A stretch of DNA of 36,727 bases. Origin: CAZKTO01 sp964555685. Lineage in GTDB: Bacteria; Chloroflexota; Dehalococcoidia; SHYB01. Positions within the stretch are counted from its first letter, which is position 1; every line of letters begins with the position of its first letter. The position numbers and the translations under genes were made by a program. This document shows positions 16,148-25,129 of the stretch, in pieces. The notes beneath the pieces are model-generated. The model did not search any database. It was not told the DNA's origin and saw only the letters and a program-made list of their open reading frames with translations. Location: the NCBI GenBank assembly GCA_964555685.1, contig CAZKTO010000024.1, positions 1 through 36,727 of the forward strand. The letters are read 5' to 3'.

Positions 16148-16153
16148 TATACT
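16148..16153 (+). promoter_or_regulatory. Candidate -10 box of the Crp/Fnr-type regulator
   Basis: TATACT 18 nt upstream of the ATG, without a good -35. This is consistent with an activator-dependent promoter using the TGTCG-N6-CGACA site. Confidence 0.4.
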
Positions 16154-16171
16154 GGTAGGGCTGAAAGATCG

Positions 16172-16879
16172 ATGACCATTATGCCTGCACAACGAGCGCG
16201 ACTAACCCTGCGGCGGCCCGCTGCGCCAGGCATTGCTATTGCAAGACACCGCTTCAGCGGCTTCACCGAAGGACAACTCAAAGAGATTTTCAACGGGCTC
16301 GAGGCCGAGAAGTACCCGGCTGGAGCAATCCTGTTTAGCCCCGATGACCCGGCTGAGCGTTTGTTTTTGCTCAGGAAGGGGTGCGTGGACCTGTACCGGC
16401 TGACCCCGAGCGGCAAACGCTTGGTCACGAGGCGACTTGGACAAGGCTCGGTGTTTGGCGTCATGGGCTTGCTGGGACAGAAGATGCAGGGGAGCTTTGC
16501 GGAGACTATTGAGGACAGCCTCATTTGTACGTCCACTCGGGTGCAGGTTGTTGAATTGCTCAAGAGGCGCTCTGAGGTGGCGCTACGCCTGCTGGAGCTC
16601 GTGGGCGGGCGCCTCAGCCAAGTCGAGGAGCGGTTGGTCGAGTTGGCCTATAGCCCAGTCCGCGTCAGGCTTGCCCATTTTCTTTTGACAAACATGGACC
16701 CTACAACTGGGAAGATCGACGGCCTTTCCCACGCGGAGATCGGGGATACGATTGGCGCCCTGCGGCAGACCGTAACCGAGACTCTCGCCGAACTCAAGCG
16801 CCGTGGATTCGTGGCAACGGGGCTGAAATACATTCTCGTAAGGGATCGCAAGGCTCTAGGGCGGCTCGCCGGCGAGTAA
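16172..16879 (+). CDS. Crp/Fnr family transcriptional regulator
   Basis: 235 residues. An N-terminal cyclic-nucleotide-binding-like beta-roll lies at about 30-130 (FSGFTEGQLKEIF, YPAGAILFSPDDPAERLFLL, GSVFGVMGLLG). A long dimer helix follows (ALRLLELVGGRLSQVEERLV). A C-terminal winged HTH (about 160-230) contains LSHAEIGDTIGALRQTVTET and LAELKRRGFVATG. No Fnr-type N-terminal cysteine cluster is seen, and cAMP-contact residues are not clearly conserved, so the ligand is unknown. The start could also be the ATG at 16181. It is divergent from the small-gene set, with operator-like palindromes between them. Confidence 0.88.
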   Translation: MTIMPAQRARLTLRRPAAPGIAIARHRFSGFTEGQLKEIFNGLEAEKYPAGAILFSPDDPAERLFLLRKGCVDLYRLTPSGKRLVTRRLGQGSVFGVMGLLGQKMQGSFAETIEDSLICTSTRVQVVELLKRRSEVALRLLELVGGRLSQVEERLVELAYSPVRVRLAHFLLTNMDPTTGKIDGLSHAEIGDTIGALRQTVTETLAELKRRGFVATGLKYILVRDRKALGRLAGE

Positions 16880-16964
16880 GAGCCCCGCGATACGGGTGGG
16901 TGCGCCGGTCGCCCAGATAGTCGCAGGATGTCGATTTGATCGTGCTGGAAGGCGCGGCAGCGAA

Positions 16965-17005
16965 CCCTTCCCTCCAAGGGAAGGGGGACCCCGGCTAGTC
17001 GGGGT
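16965..17005. terminator. Hairpin pair between convergent genes
   Basis: CCCTTCCC (16965-16972) pairs with GGGAAGGG (16978-16985). It is followed by a variant of the dispersed palindrome, ACCCCGGC-TA-GTCGGGGT (16988-17005). The location between the convergent regulator and thiolase suggests a bidirectional terminator. Confidence 0.5.
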
Positions 17006-17029
17006 GGGTTAGGTCGGGTGGCTGTCGGC

Positions 17030-18190
17030 CTACGGCCGCTGCATCCTGCCGCAGATGAGCGTGCCCGCCGCGGCGTAGATCCCGCCGGGCCCGTGGGCGA
17101 TGCCCACCTTGGCCCCCTTCACCTGGCGCTCGCCGCAGCTCCCGCGCAGCTGCCGCACCAGCTCGATCATGGTGTACATGCCGTACATCCCCGAGTGGCT
17201 ATAGGAGAGGCCGCCGCCGTTGGTATTCATGGGGAACTTGCCGCCGGGGGCCGTGCGCTGGCCCTCCAGGAAGGGGCCGCTCTCGCCGCGCTTCACGAAG
17301 CCCAGGTCCTCGAGGGCCATCATGGGCGTGATGGCGAAGGCGTCGTAGAGCTCGGCCACCTGCATGTCCCTGGGCCTCAGGCCGGCCATCTCGAAGGCTG
17401 CCTTGCTCGACTTCTTGGCGGCGTCGGAGGTGGTCATGTCGCGCATCATGCTGATCATGTTGTGGGCGGTGGCCTCGCCGGTGCCCAGGACGTAGACGGG
17501 CTTCTGTTTGAGGGTCTTGGCGCGGTCGGCCCGGGTGAGGACCAGGGCGCCGCCGGCGTCGGTGACGAGGCAGCACATGAAGAGGGTGAAGGGCCAGGCG
17601 ATGGGGCGCGAGTTCATGACGTCGGCGACGGTGATGGGCTCCTTCATGACGGCCTTGGGATGCATGGCGGCCCACTTGCGGGTGGCGACGGCCAGCTCGG
17701 CCATCTGCTCCCGCGTGGTGCCGTACTGGTGCATGTGGCGCGTGGCGGCGAAGGAGAACATGCTGACGGCGCCGGTGATGCCGTAGGGCGACTCGAACTG
17801 GCCGTTGGTGGAGCTGGGCGAGAAGGCCCAGGGCGGCGCGCCGATGCGGGAGCGGCCGCTCTCGCCGTGGGTGATGAGGGCCACGTTGATCATGCCGGCG
17901 TGAAGCGCCAGCATGGCGTGCTCGACATGGATGATGAAGGAGCAGCCGCCTACCATGGTGCCGTCGGTGTAGCGGGGGACGATGCCGAGGGCCTCGCCCA
18001 GGACGTTGCTATTGATGCCGGCGGTGAAGAGGCCGTCCACGTCCTTCAGCTTGAGGCCGGCGTCGGCGAGGGCGTTGCGGGCCGCCTCGCAGTGGAGCGT
18101 CAGGACGGAGGCGTCGGGCCGGGTGCCGATCTTGTCGCACTCGTCGGCGCCGACGATGGCGATCTTGCCGCGGAGGTCTTTCGGGACCAT
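17030..18190 (-). CDS. Thiolase-like protein (SCP2 type), DUF35-associated
   Basis: 386 residues from the ATG at 18190, with GGAG 8 nt upstream. It opens LRGKIAIVGADECDKIGTRP, with a candidate nucleophile Cys at C83 (VGGCSF), then VAELYDAFAITPMMALEDLG, and ends NTNGGGLSYSHSGMYGM in place of the usual His-Pro loop. It lies 31 nt downstream of a DUF35 gene and after two MaoC-like genes. Thiolase-DUF35 pairs form acyl-CoA complexes in archaea and many bacteria. A role in beta-oxidation-like or side-chain cleavage is inferred. It is paralogous to the gene at 12699. Confidence 0.88.
   Translation of the reverse strand: MVPKDLRGKIAIVGADECDKIGTRPDASVLTLHCEAARNALADAGLKLKDVDGLFTAGINSNVLGEALGIVPRYTDGTMVGGCSFIIHVEHAMLALHAGMINVALITHGESGRSRIGAPPWAFSPSSTNGQFESPYGITGAVSMFSFAATRHMHQYGTTREQMAELAVATRKWAAMHPKAVMKEPITVADVMNSRPIAWPFTLFMCCLVTDAGGALVLTRADRAKTLKQKPVYVLGTGEATAHNMISMMRDMTTSDAAKKSSKAAFEMAGLRPRDMQVAELYDAFAITPMMALEDLGFVKRGESGPFLEGQRTAPGGKFPMNTNGGGLSYSHSGMYGMYTMIELVRQLRGSCGERQVKGAKVGIAHGPGGIYAAAGTLICGRMQRP
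17034..17065. repeat. 32-bp direct repeat, copy B (native 3' end of second thiolase)
   Basis: This copy is part of the thiolase coding end on the minus strand. It matches 14625-14656 with one mismatch. Confidence 0.93.
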
Positions 18191-18221
18191 GGGGCGCTCC
18201 TCTTGGGCGTCGCCTGGGTGG

Positions 18222-18641
18222 TCAGGAGCGGGCGAGCCGGAACCTGGGGATGGTGACCTCGTCCGCAATCTTTTGGTAGACGATCTCGACGGGCGCATCG
18301 CAGTGGATCTGCGCCGGGTCGGTCGCCACGTCGATGAGGTTGGACATCATGCGCGGGCCCTCGGCCAGCTCGACGATGGCGATGACGATGGGCTCCTGCC
18401 CCATGTACGGGGGCGGCCGGTAGTTGATGTTGAAGGAGTAGAGCGTCCCCTTGCCGCTGGCCTGGAACCATTCGACGTCCCAGCTCCCGCAGTGGGGGCA
18501 CCAGGGCCTGGGATAGAAGTAGGGTTTGCCGCAGCGCTTGGCCTTGCAGCGCTGGATCATCAGCTTCTGCTGCCGGAGGCCGTCCCAGAAGGGCTGGGTC
18601 TCGGGCGTCGGCTGGGGCAGGGGACCTCGGTAGTCGGCCAC
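18222..18641 (-). CDS. DUF35 (ChsH2/OB-fold, zinc-ribbon) acyl-CoA binding protein
   Basis: 139 residues from a GTG at 18641, with GGAG upstream. The N-terminal helix (PETQPFWDGLRQQKLMIQRC) leads into a zinc ribbon with Cys at 32, 37, 48 and 51 (CKAKRCG, CPHCG). The C-terminal OB-fold follows (GTLYSFNINYRPPP, VIAIVELAEGPRMMSNL). DUF35 proteins shuttle acyl-CoA substrates to a partner thiolase or hydratase. The gene sits directly upstream of the thiolase and downstream of MaoC-type genes, a common composition for such operons. Upstream frame to 18923 overlaps MaoC and is not used. Confidence 0.92.
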   Translation of the reverse strand: MADYRGPLPQPTPETQPFWDGLRQQKLMIQRCKAKRCGKPYFYPRPWCPHCGSWDVEWFQASGKGTLYSFNINYRPPPYMGQEPIVIAIVELAEGPRMMSNLIDVATDPAQIHCDAPVEIVYQKIADEVTIPRFRLARS

Positions 18642-18685
18642 GGGTGGCGCTCCTTCTCTCCGACGGAGGCAGGCGCTGGTCCTTT

Positions 18686-19147
18686 TCAGCGAGGGCGCGT
18701 CTCGCCCCGGCGGCCCCGGCTGGGCAGGGCGACCGTCGCCGTCCCGGGGCTCAGGTTGGCGCCCTCCTGGTTCTCGACCCAGACGTCCAGGTCGACGCGG
18801 TGCTCGCCGTCCTTGACGTACTTGCGGGCGACCTTGCCTTTGCAGGTCAGCACGTCGTTCTTGTAGCTGATGGCGCGGTGCTGGACCTCGACCTTGCGGA
18901 TCACGCCGGTGAGGCCCATCCACTCCCGGAGCATGTTATGGATGTAGCCGTAGCGGAGGTTGCCCATGGCGAAGACGCCCTTCATGCCCGCCTTCTTGCC
19001 CGCCTCCTCGTCCATGTGCAGGTAGACGAACTCATCGTTGACGGCGGCGTAGCGGTTCCAGTGCATGAGGTCCGTCTGCCGGACGAAGGGCGGGACCTCC
19101 TGGCCATCCTCGACATCCTCGAAGTAGAGTGTCTCTTCGATGCCCAT
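18686..19147 (-). CDS. MaoC-like hotdog dehydratase, C-terminal-type subunit
   Basis: 153 residues. GGAGG lies 9 nt before the ATG. TDLMHWNRYAAVNDEFVYLH resembles the MaoC/enoyl-CoA hydratase 2 signature, with Asp38 and His44 (D-x5-H) as the expected catalytic pair, followed by a glycine-containing loop (GVFAMGNLRYGYIH). It probably pairs with the FAS1-like MaoC-N protein encoded just upstream to form a heterodimeric hydratase. The operon order MaoC-N, MaoC, DUF35, thiolase parallels steroid side-chain degradation gene sets, but no steroid-specific gene is visible, so the substrate is unknown. Confidence 0.88.
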   Translation of the reverse strand: MGIEETLYFEDVEDGQEVPPFVRQTDLMHWNRYAAVNDEFVYLHMDEEAGKKAGMKGVFAMGNLRYGYIHNMLREWMGLTGVIRKVEVQHRAISYKNDVLTCKGKVARKYVKDGEHRVDLDVWVENQEGANLSPGTATVALPSRGRRGETRPR

Positions 19148-19217
19148 GCGTCGCGCCTCCCGCGCTGGATATCGCCTCGCCCCGGTACCCGGCTTGTCGG
19201 GGTGGGTGAGGCCGCAG

Positions 19218-19724
19218 CTAATACCGGATCGTCGTCCCCTTGGTGATCCGGACCACCTGGCCCTTCTGGTTCGTCCAGGTGCTCTTGCGAATGAAGAAGA
19301 TCATGGGCCACCGGGAGCCCTTGCGGATGAAGATCTCGTCCAGCACGGTGACGGCGGTGATCACATCGCCGGGGCGGATGCGCTCGAGGTACTCGTGGCC
19401 GCCGCCGCCGTTGAGGACGTTCCAGCCGATGCCGATGCGTTTGGTGGGCTCCTTGAGGGCCTCCTCGGTCATGAAGGTCTGCCCTGGGTCGATGGGCCAG
19501 GCGAAGGGGTTGAAGTCCTCCGGCGCGACGATGCCCTTGAACGGCGTCTTCTGGGCGTAGGCCTCATCCCAGAAGATGCGCGGCGGCGTCTCGGGCCAAT
19601 AGAGGGCGATGGCCCACTTGCGGATGTCGGCGGCCTCCACGCGCGGGGAGGTGCGCTTGCCCATCTCCTTCCCGATCATCGAGCGCAGCTCGGCGCTGAT
19701 GGCGATCTCGGTCTCTTGGGGCAT
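19218..19724 (-). CDS. MaoC N-terminal-like (FAS1-like) dehydratase subunit
   Basis: 168 residues. An early helix (EAADIRKWAIALYWPETPPR), a GIVAPEDFNPFAW loop and NGGGGHEYLERIRPGDVITA match the MaoC_dehydrat_N / FAS1-like dehydratase family. In two-subunit hydratases this member binds the acyl-CoA but lacks the catalytic Asp-His pair, which fits here because no D-x5-H is seen. It is first in the minus-strand operon ending with the thiolase, and a consensus-like promoter lies upstream. Confidence 0.87.
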   Translation of the reverse strand: MPQETEIAISAELRSMIGKEMGKRTSPRVEAADIRKWAIALYWPETPPRIFWDEAYAQKTPFKGIVAPEDFNPFAWPIDPGQTFMTEEALKEPTKRIGIGWNVLNGGGGHEYLERIRPGDVITAVTVLDEIFIRKGSRWPMIFFIRKSTWTNQKGQVVRITKGTTIRY

Positions 19725-19771
19725 GGCTTCTGACTCCAGAAGGGGAGTGGCCGCTTCCGCGGCACCCAGGA

Positions 19772-19800
19772 ACGTTACTGAGGAGGCCCCGATTTGTCAA
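19772..19800 (-). promoter_or_regulatory. Sigma70-type promoter for the MaoC-DUF35-thiolase operon
   Basis: A perfect -35 TTGACA (19800-19795), a 17-nt spacer, and -10 TAACGT (19777-19772), about 48 nt upstream of the first ATG on the minus strand. Confidence 0.6.
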
Positions 19801-19828
19801 GGCGATTCCTGGTGTACCCTGGGGCGCG

Positions 19829-19858
19829 TTGAAGGGCGCTCCGCTTCCGATGTAGAAT
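19829..19858 (+). promoter_or_regulatory. Sigma70-type promoter for the his operon
   Basis: -35 TTGAAG (19829-19834), an 18-nt spacer and -10 TAGAAT (19853-19858), about 41 nt before the hisG start. It is divergent from the MaoC operon promoter. No attenuator with a His-rich leader peptide or T-box was seen in the short leader. Confidence 0.6.
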
Positions 19859-19899
19859 GGTCAGACCCGATACGACTCAGTCAGCAGACGCGATACCCC

Positions 19900-20946
19900 A
19901 TGACCGCCTCCCAGACACGCCGGAGCATCGTCACCGGCGACCGCCAGCTCAGGCTCGCCCTCCCCAGCGACCGGATGATGGAGGGCGATACCCTGGACTT
20001 TATGCGCAACTGCGGGCTCCCCGTCTCGCGCCCCAGCGCCCGCGTCTACACCGCGACCCTGCCCAGTATCAAGGGCGTCACCATCATCTTCCAGCGCTCG
20101 GTGGACATCCCGGGCGAGCTGGAGGAGGGCGCCTTCGATCTCGCCATCGTCGGCATGGAGCGATACCTGGAGGGCCGGGACGAGCGGGGCGATACGACGG
20201 TCGTCATGGCCGACCTGGGCTACAGCCGGGCCGACCTCGTGGTGGCCGTTCCCAACGCCTGGACGGACGTGCAGGCGATGGCCGACCTGCGCCGGGCCGC
20301 CGGCGAGATGCAGCGCCAGGGCCGCCCTCTGCGGATGGCCACCAAGTACCAACGCCAGGCGGGCCGCTTCCTGGACCAGCACCAGATCGCGGGCTACAAG
20401 CTGGTGCACATCACGGGGGCCATCGAGGCGGCGCCGGTCATCGGGACGGCCGATATCATCTGCGACCTCACGTCCAGCGGTGGCACTCTGCGCGAGAACA
20501 ACCTCAGGCCGTTGCAGGACGGGACCATCGTCCGCTCGGCTGCCTGCCTGGTGGGGAACAAGCGCGTGCTTCGCGAGGAGCCGGGCAAGCTGGAGGCGGC
20601 GAAGACGGTGCTGGAGCTCATCGAGGCGCGCCTGCGGGCCGAGGGCTTCTACTCCGTCATCGCCAATATCCGCGGCGAGTCGGTGGAGAGCGTGGCGCGG
20701 CGCGTGACGGAGTGCCCGGACGTGGCCGGGATGCAAGGCCCGACGGTGGCGCGGGTGGTCAGCAAGCACGGCGACGGCGACTGGTTCTCCGTCTCGGTCG
20801 TGGTGCCCATCGCGCGGCTGACGCCCGGCGTGGACCACCTGCGGCGCATCGGGGCCAGCGGCGTGGTCGTCTTCCCCGCTCAGTATGTGTTCGACGGCCA
20901 GTGCCACGCCTATCAGCGGCTGGTGAAAGAGCTGGAGGGGCGCTAG
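19900..20946 (+). CDS. hisG: ATP phosphoribosyltransferase, long form
   Basis: 348 residues. The ATG at 19900 lies about 35 nt after the predicted transcription start. The periplasmic-binding-like catalytic core has LRLALPSDRMMEGDTLDFM, and the PRPP-binding loop DLTSSGGTLRENNL lies at about 189-202. Residues ~255-335 form the ACT-like HisG_C regulatory domain (SVIANIRGESVESVARRV, GDWFSVSVVVPIARLTPGVD), so this is the long, HisZ-independent form open to histidine feedback. At 348 residues it is longer than the ~290-300 usual in E. coli-type enzymes; a short N-terminal extension (about 15 residues) and a longer C-terminus (VFDGQCHAYQRLVKELEGR) add length. It catalyses the first committed step of histidine synthesis. 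Confidence 0.93.
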   Translation: MTASQTRRSIVTGDRQLRLALPSDRMMEGDTLDFMRNCGLPVSRPSARVYTATLPSIKGVTIIFQRSVDIPGELEEGAFDLAIVGMERYLEGRDERGDTTVVMADLGYSRADLVVAVPNAWTDVQAMADLRRAAGEMQRQGRPLRMATKYQRQAGRFLDQHQIAGYKLVHITGAIEAAPVIGTADIICDLTSSGGTLRENNLRPLQDGTIVRSAACLVGNKRVLREEPGKLEAAKTVLELIEARLRAEGFYSVIANIRGESVESVARRVTECPDVAGMQGPTVARVVSKHGDGDWFSVSVVVPIARLTPGVDHLRRIGASGVVVFPAQYVFDGQCHAYQRLVKELEGR

Positions 20947-20949
20947 GCC

Positions 20950-21099
20950 ATGGGGCGGCGCCAGCGGCGGCGGGAGAGCGGTGGCATGTCCGGCAGGGCA
21001 CGCCTGGTCGCTCTGCTCTTCGCTATCCTGGTCATCGCCGCGCTGGTGGCATCCATCGCCGTGCCCCTGGCCGGCGGCGGCGGGAGCGCGGGGCGGTAG
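20950..21099 (+). CDS. 49-residue single-pass membrane peptide
   Basis: The ATG at 20950 lies 3 nt after the hisG stop, and the frame ends at TAG 21097-21099. A basic N-terminus (MGRRQRRRESGGMSGRAR) is followed by one hydrophobic segment (LVALLFAILVIAALVASIAV) and a Gly-rich end. The topology is positive-inside. I know no family for it. Its tight fit between hisG and the phospholipase-like gene suggests co-transcription, but a chance ORF in high-GC DNA cannot be excluded. Confidence 0.4.
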   Translation: MGRRQRRRESGGMSGRARLVALLFAILVIAALVASIAVPLAGGGGSAGR

Positions 21100-21127
21100 C
21101 GCCTGGCTTGGATGAGGGAGACGCAGC

Positions 21128-21882
21128 GTGCCGAACTTGGGGCTGCACATCGGGTTCGCGCTGGACGCCGGGAAGCGCCTGGGCCACCCGCTCGTCACCG
21201 AGCACCGGGGCAGCTTCCTCCTGGGCTGCACCACGCCCGATATCCGGCTCTTCGCGGGCTGGGAGCGCGAGCGGACCCACTTCTTCAAGCTGGCCACGGA
21301 CCCCGTGGGCGCCGGTGTCGAGGGGCTGCTGCAGGCCCACCCGCAACTGCGCCGCTCCGAGGCCCTGAGCCGCCAGACCGTCGCCTTCGTGCTGGGGTAC
21401 GTCTCCCACCTCACCTGCGATGAGACGTGGATCGTCGATGTGTACCGGCGGTTCTTCGGGCCCGGCTCGCCGCTGGCCGCCGACCCCATGGTCTCCGTGC
21501 TGGACCGGGCCTTCCAGTTCGAGCTGGACCGCAGGGAGCGGAGCGCCATCGAGGACCTGGAGGGCGCGCTCCAGGCGATCGCGGGGGCCAGCGCCGGCGT
21601 CGAGGTCGGCTTCATCGATGGGGAGCTGCTGAGCCGATGGCAAGAGGTGGTCGTCAACCGCTCGGGCCGGGAGCTGCCGTGGGAGCGGTTCCGGGGCTTC
21701 GTCCGGCGAGTGCGGCCCCGGGCCACCGACGAAGAGGTGGAGGGCATCGTGGTCACGGCGCCGGCGCTGATCGAGCGGGTGCGGGCGCACATCGACGAGG
21801 CCGCGGTGCGGCTCTTCCGCCAGCGCTCCATCGAGCGCTTCGTGGCCGCCGCCGGGCGCTATCTGAGCGAGGGGCAGGTCAG

Positions 21883-21886
<4 letters not shown>
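21128..21886 (+). CDS. Zinc-dependent phospholipase C-like protein
   Basis: 252 residues from a GTG with GGGAG 8 nt upstream. MPNLGLHIGFALDAGKRLG, LLGCTTPDIRLF, ERTHFF and GYVSHLTCDETW place candidate zinc ligands at H7, D38, H51, H94 and D98, the pattern of the zinc-dependent phospholipase C / S1-P1-like fold found in bacterial 'PLC-like' proteins. No signal peptide is visible, so it may be cytoplasmic, and its substrate is unknown. It lies inside the his operon, and its stop overlaps the TTG of hisD, so the two are translationally coupled although no histidine pathway role is known. Confidence 0.75.
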
Positions 21887-23216
<1,330 letters not shown>

Positions 23217-23220
<4 letters not shown>

Positions 23221-24338
23221 GCCGCCGTACCTCCGCGAAGACGCCCGGCGCCCTGGACCGCCTCGTGCGCCGCGACCTGCTCAAGCTCAAGCCGTACGAG
23301 CCTATCGCGTTGCCGGGCAGCCGCCCCGGCGACGCCACCGGCCCCGGCGGCGAGCCCATCAAGCTCGATGGCAACGAGAACGTCTACGGCTGCTCGCCGC
23401 GGGTGCGCCAGGCCCTGGCCGCCTTCGACCGGGCCCACCTCTATCCCGACCCGGAGCAGCGGGAGCTCCAGGAGGCGCTGGCGGGCTACGTGGGGATCGG
23501 CCCCGAGCATATCCTGCCGACGGCCGGCAGCGACGAGATGATCGACCTGCTGGCGCGTCTGGTCCTGGAGCCGGGCGACAGCATCGTCACCTGCGTGCCG
23601 ACGTTCGGGATGTACTCGTTCATCGCCGAGGTGGCCGGCGGGCGCGCCATCGAGGCGCCGCGAGGCCCGGACTACGAGATCGGCGCGCCGTCGGTCCTGC
23701 GCGCCATCGAACCGCGGACCAAGGCGCTGTTCATCGCCACGCCCAACAACCCCACCGGCACCTTGACGCCCCGCGAGACGGTGCTGGAGCTCCTGGAGAC
23801 GGGGCTCCTCGTCGTCGTGGACGAGGCCTACTACGAGTTCTGCGGCGAGACGGTGACCGATCTCGTGCCGCGGCACGAGAACCTGGTGGTCCTGCGGACG
23901 TTCAGCAAGTGGGCGGGCCTGGCCGGGCTGCGGGTGGGCTACGGGCTCATGGCGCCGGCGCTGCGAGAGCGTCTGATGCGGATCAAGACGCCGTATACGG
24001 TGAGTGGCGCGGCGCAGGTCGCGGCGGTGGAATCGCTGCGGGACGTAGAGTATCTTAGAGGGACGGTGGAGCGCCTGGTGCGCGAGCGGGACCGCATGGC
24101 GTCGCTGCTGGGGCAGACGGGCTGCCTCGATCCAGTGCCGTCGCGGGCGAACTTCGTTCTGTGCCACGTGCGCGGCCGCGACGCCGGGGCTCTCCAGCAG
24201 TGGCTGCGCCGCCAGGGCATCTACATCCGCTATTTCGATACGCCGCTCTTGAAGAACTCCGTCCGGATCAGCGTCGGCAGGCCGGAGCACACCGACGCCC
24301 TCGTCGCGGCGCTCCGGACGTGGGAGGATAAGGAGTAG
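23217..24338 (+). CDS. hisC: Histidinol-phosphate aminotransferase
   Basis: 373 residues, overlapping hisD by ATGA. It is a fold-type I aminotransferase. KLDGNENVYGCSP is the substrate N-terminal loop, PNNPTG has Asn178, VDEAYYEF has Asp202 and Tyr205 for the cofactor ring, and FSKWAGLAGLRVGYG has the Schiff-base Lys231 and Arg239. A ~45-residue N-terminal extension rich in Pro/Gly precedes the core. It transfers the amino group from glutamate to imidazole acetol phosphate. Confidence 0.94.
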
Positions 24339-24342
24339 ACCC

Positions 24343-24954
24343 GTGGGACGCAGACCCGTGGGACGCACGGCGACTATCGTACGGGAGACGGGCGAGACCT
24401 CCGTCACCGTCGAGCTGAACGTCGATGGCTCGGGCAGGCACGAGGTCTCGACGGGCCTGGTGATGCTGGACCACATGCTCTCGCAGCTGGCCCGGCATGG
24501 CGCCTTCGACCTCACGGTGCGCTCGCAGGCGCGCATGGACCCGGACGGGCACCACACCGTCGAGGACGTGGCCATCGCTCTGGGGCAGGCCTTCAACAAG
24601 GCCCTGGGCGACAAGAAGGGGATCGCCCGCATGGCCCACGCCTATGTCCCCCTGGACGAGGCGCTGGCCTTCGTCGCCATCGACATCAGCGGGCGCGGCT
24701 ACCCCGTGGTGGAGGCCCAGTTCGGGTCGCAGGCCGTGGGCGACCTCCTGACCGATCTGGTGCGCCACTTCTTCGAGACCTTCGCGCGGGAGGGCCGGAT
24801 CAACCTCCATGCCCAGGTCATCAAGGGCGTGAACGATCACCACAAGGTCGAGTGCCTGTTCAAGGCCCTGGCCCGCTCCCTGGACGCCGCCACGCGCATC
24901 GACGAGCGGGTGGCCGGCCACGTCCCCAGCACCAAAGGGGTCATCCAGTCGTAG
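24343..24954 (+). CDS. hisB: Imidazoleglycerol-phosphate dehydratase
   Basis: 203 residues from a GTG at 24343 with AGGAG 8 nt upstream; a second GTG at 24358 follows a 14-bp tandem repeat (ACCCGTGGGACGCA twice). The Mn-binding HHxxE motifs are H70-H71-x-x-E74 (DGHHTVEDVA) and H166-H167-x-x-E170 (NDHHKVECLF), with VMLDHMLSQLARHG near residue 41. It is the monofunctional dehydratase without the E. coli phosphatase domain. It is the last gene of the his operon here; hisH, hisA, hisF and hisIE are not in the window. Confidence 0.95.
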   Translation: MGRRPVGRTATIVRETGETSVTVELNVDGSGRHEVSTGLVMLDHMLSQLARHGAFDLTVRSQARMDPDGHHTVEDVAIALGQAFNKALGDKKGIARMAHAYVPLDEALAFVAIDISGRGYPVVEAQFGSQAVGDLLTDLVRHFFETFAREGRINLHAQVIKGVNDHHKVECLFKALARSLDAATRIDERVAGHVPSTKGVIQS

Positions 24955-24979
24955 GGCAGAGAACCACACTTCGACTTCG

Positions 24980-25089
24980 CTCAGAGCCTGTGAATTTTTC
25001 CTTCGTAGGGGCAACCCCCCGTGGTTGCCCAAGATGGGCGGGCACGGGGGCCCGCCCCTACGGGCGATTTGTTCACAGTCTCTCAGTGC
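24980..25089. repeat. MITE-like element with terminal inverted repeats
   Basis: Imperfect inverted ends (CTCAGAGCCTGTGAA near 24980 and its complement near 25072-25088) enclose an inner palindrome, CGTAGGGGC (25004-25012) with GCCCCTACG (25054-25062). No coding frame lies inside. It fills the gap between hisB and the hotdog gene. Confidence 0.6.
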
Positions 25090-25129
25090 AGGCTCCGACA
25101 CGAAGACCCGAAGCAGGCTCTGGAACGAT

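Noticed and set aside
19861..21831. A 656-residue minus-strand frame
   Set aside because: It covers hisG and the phospholipase-like gene, both recognised on the plus strand; composition is typical of an antisense shadow.
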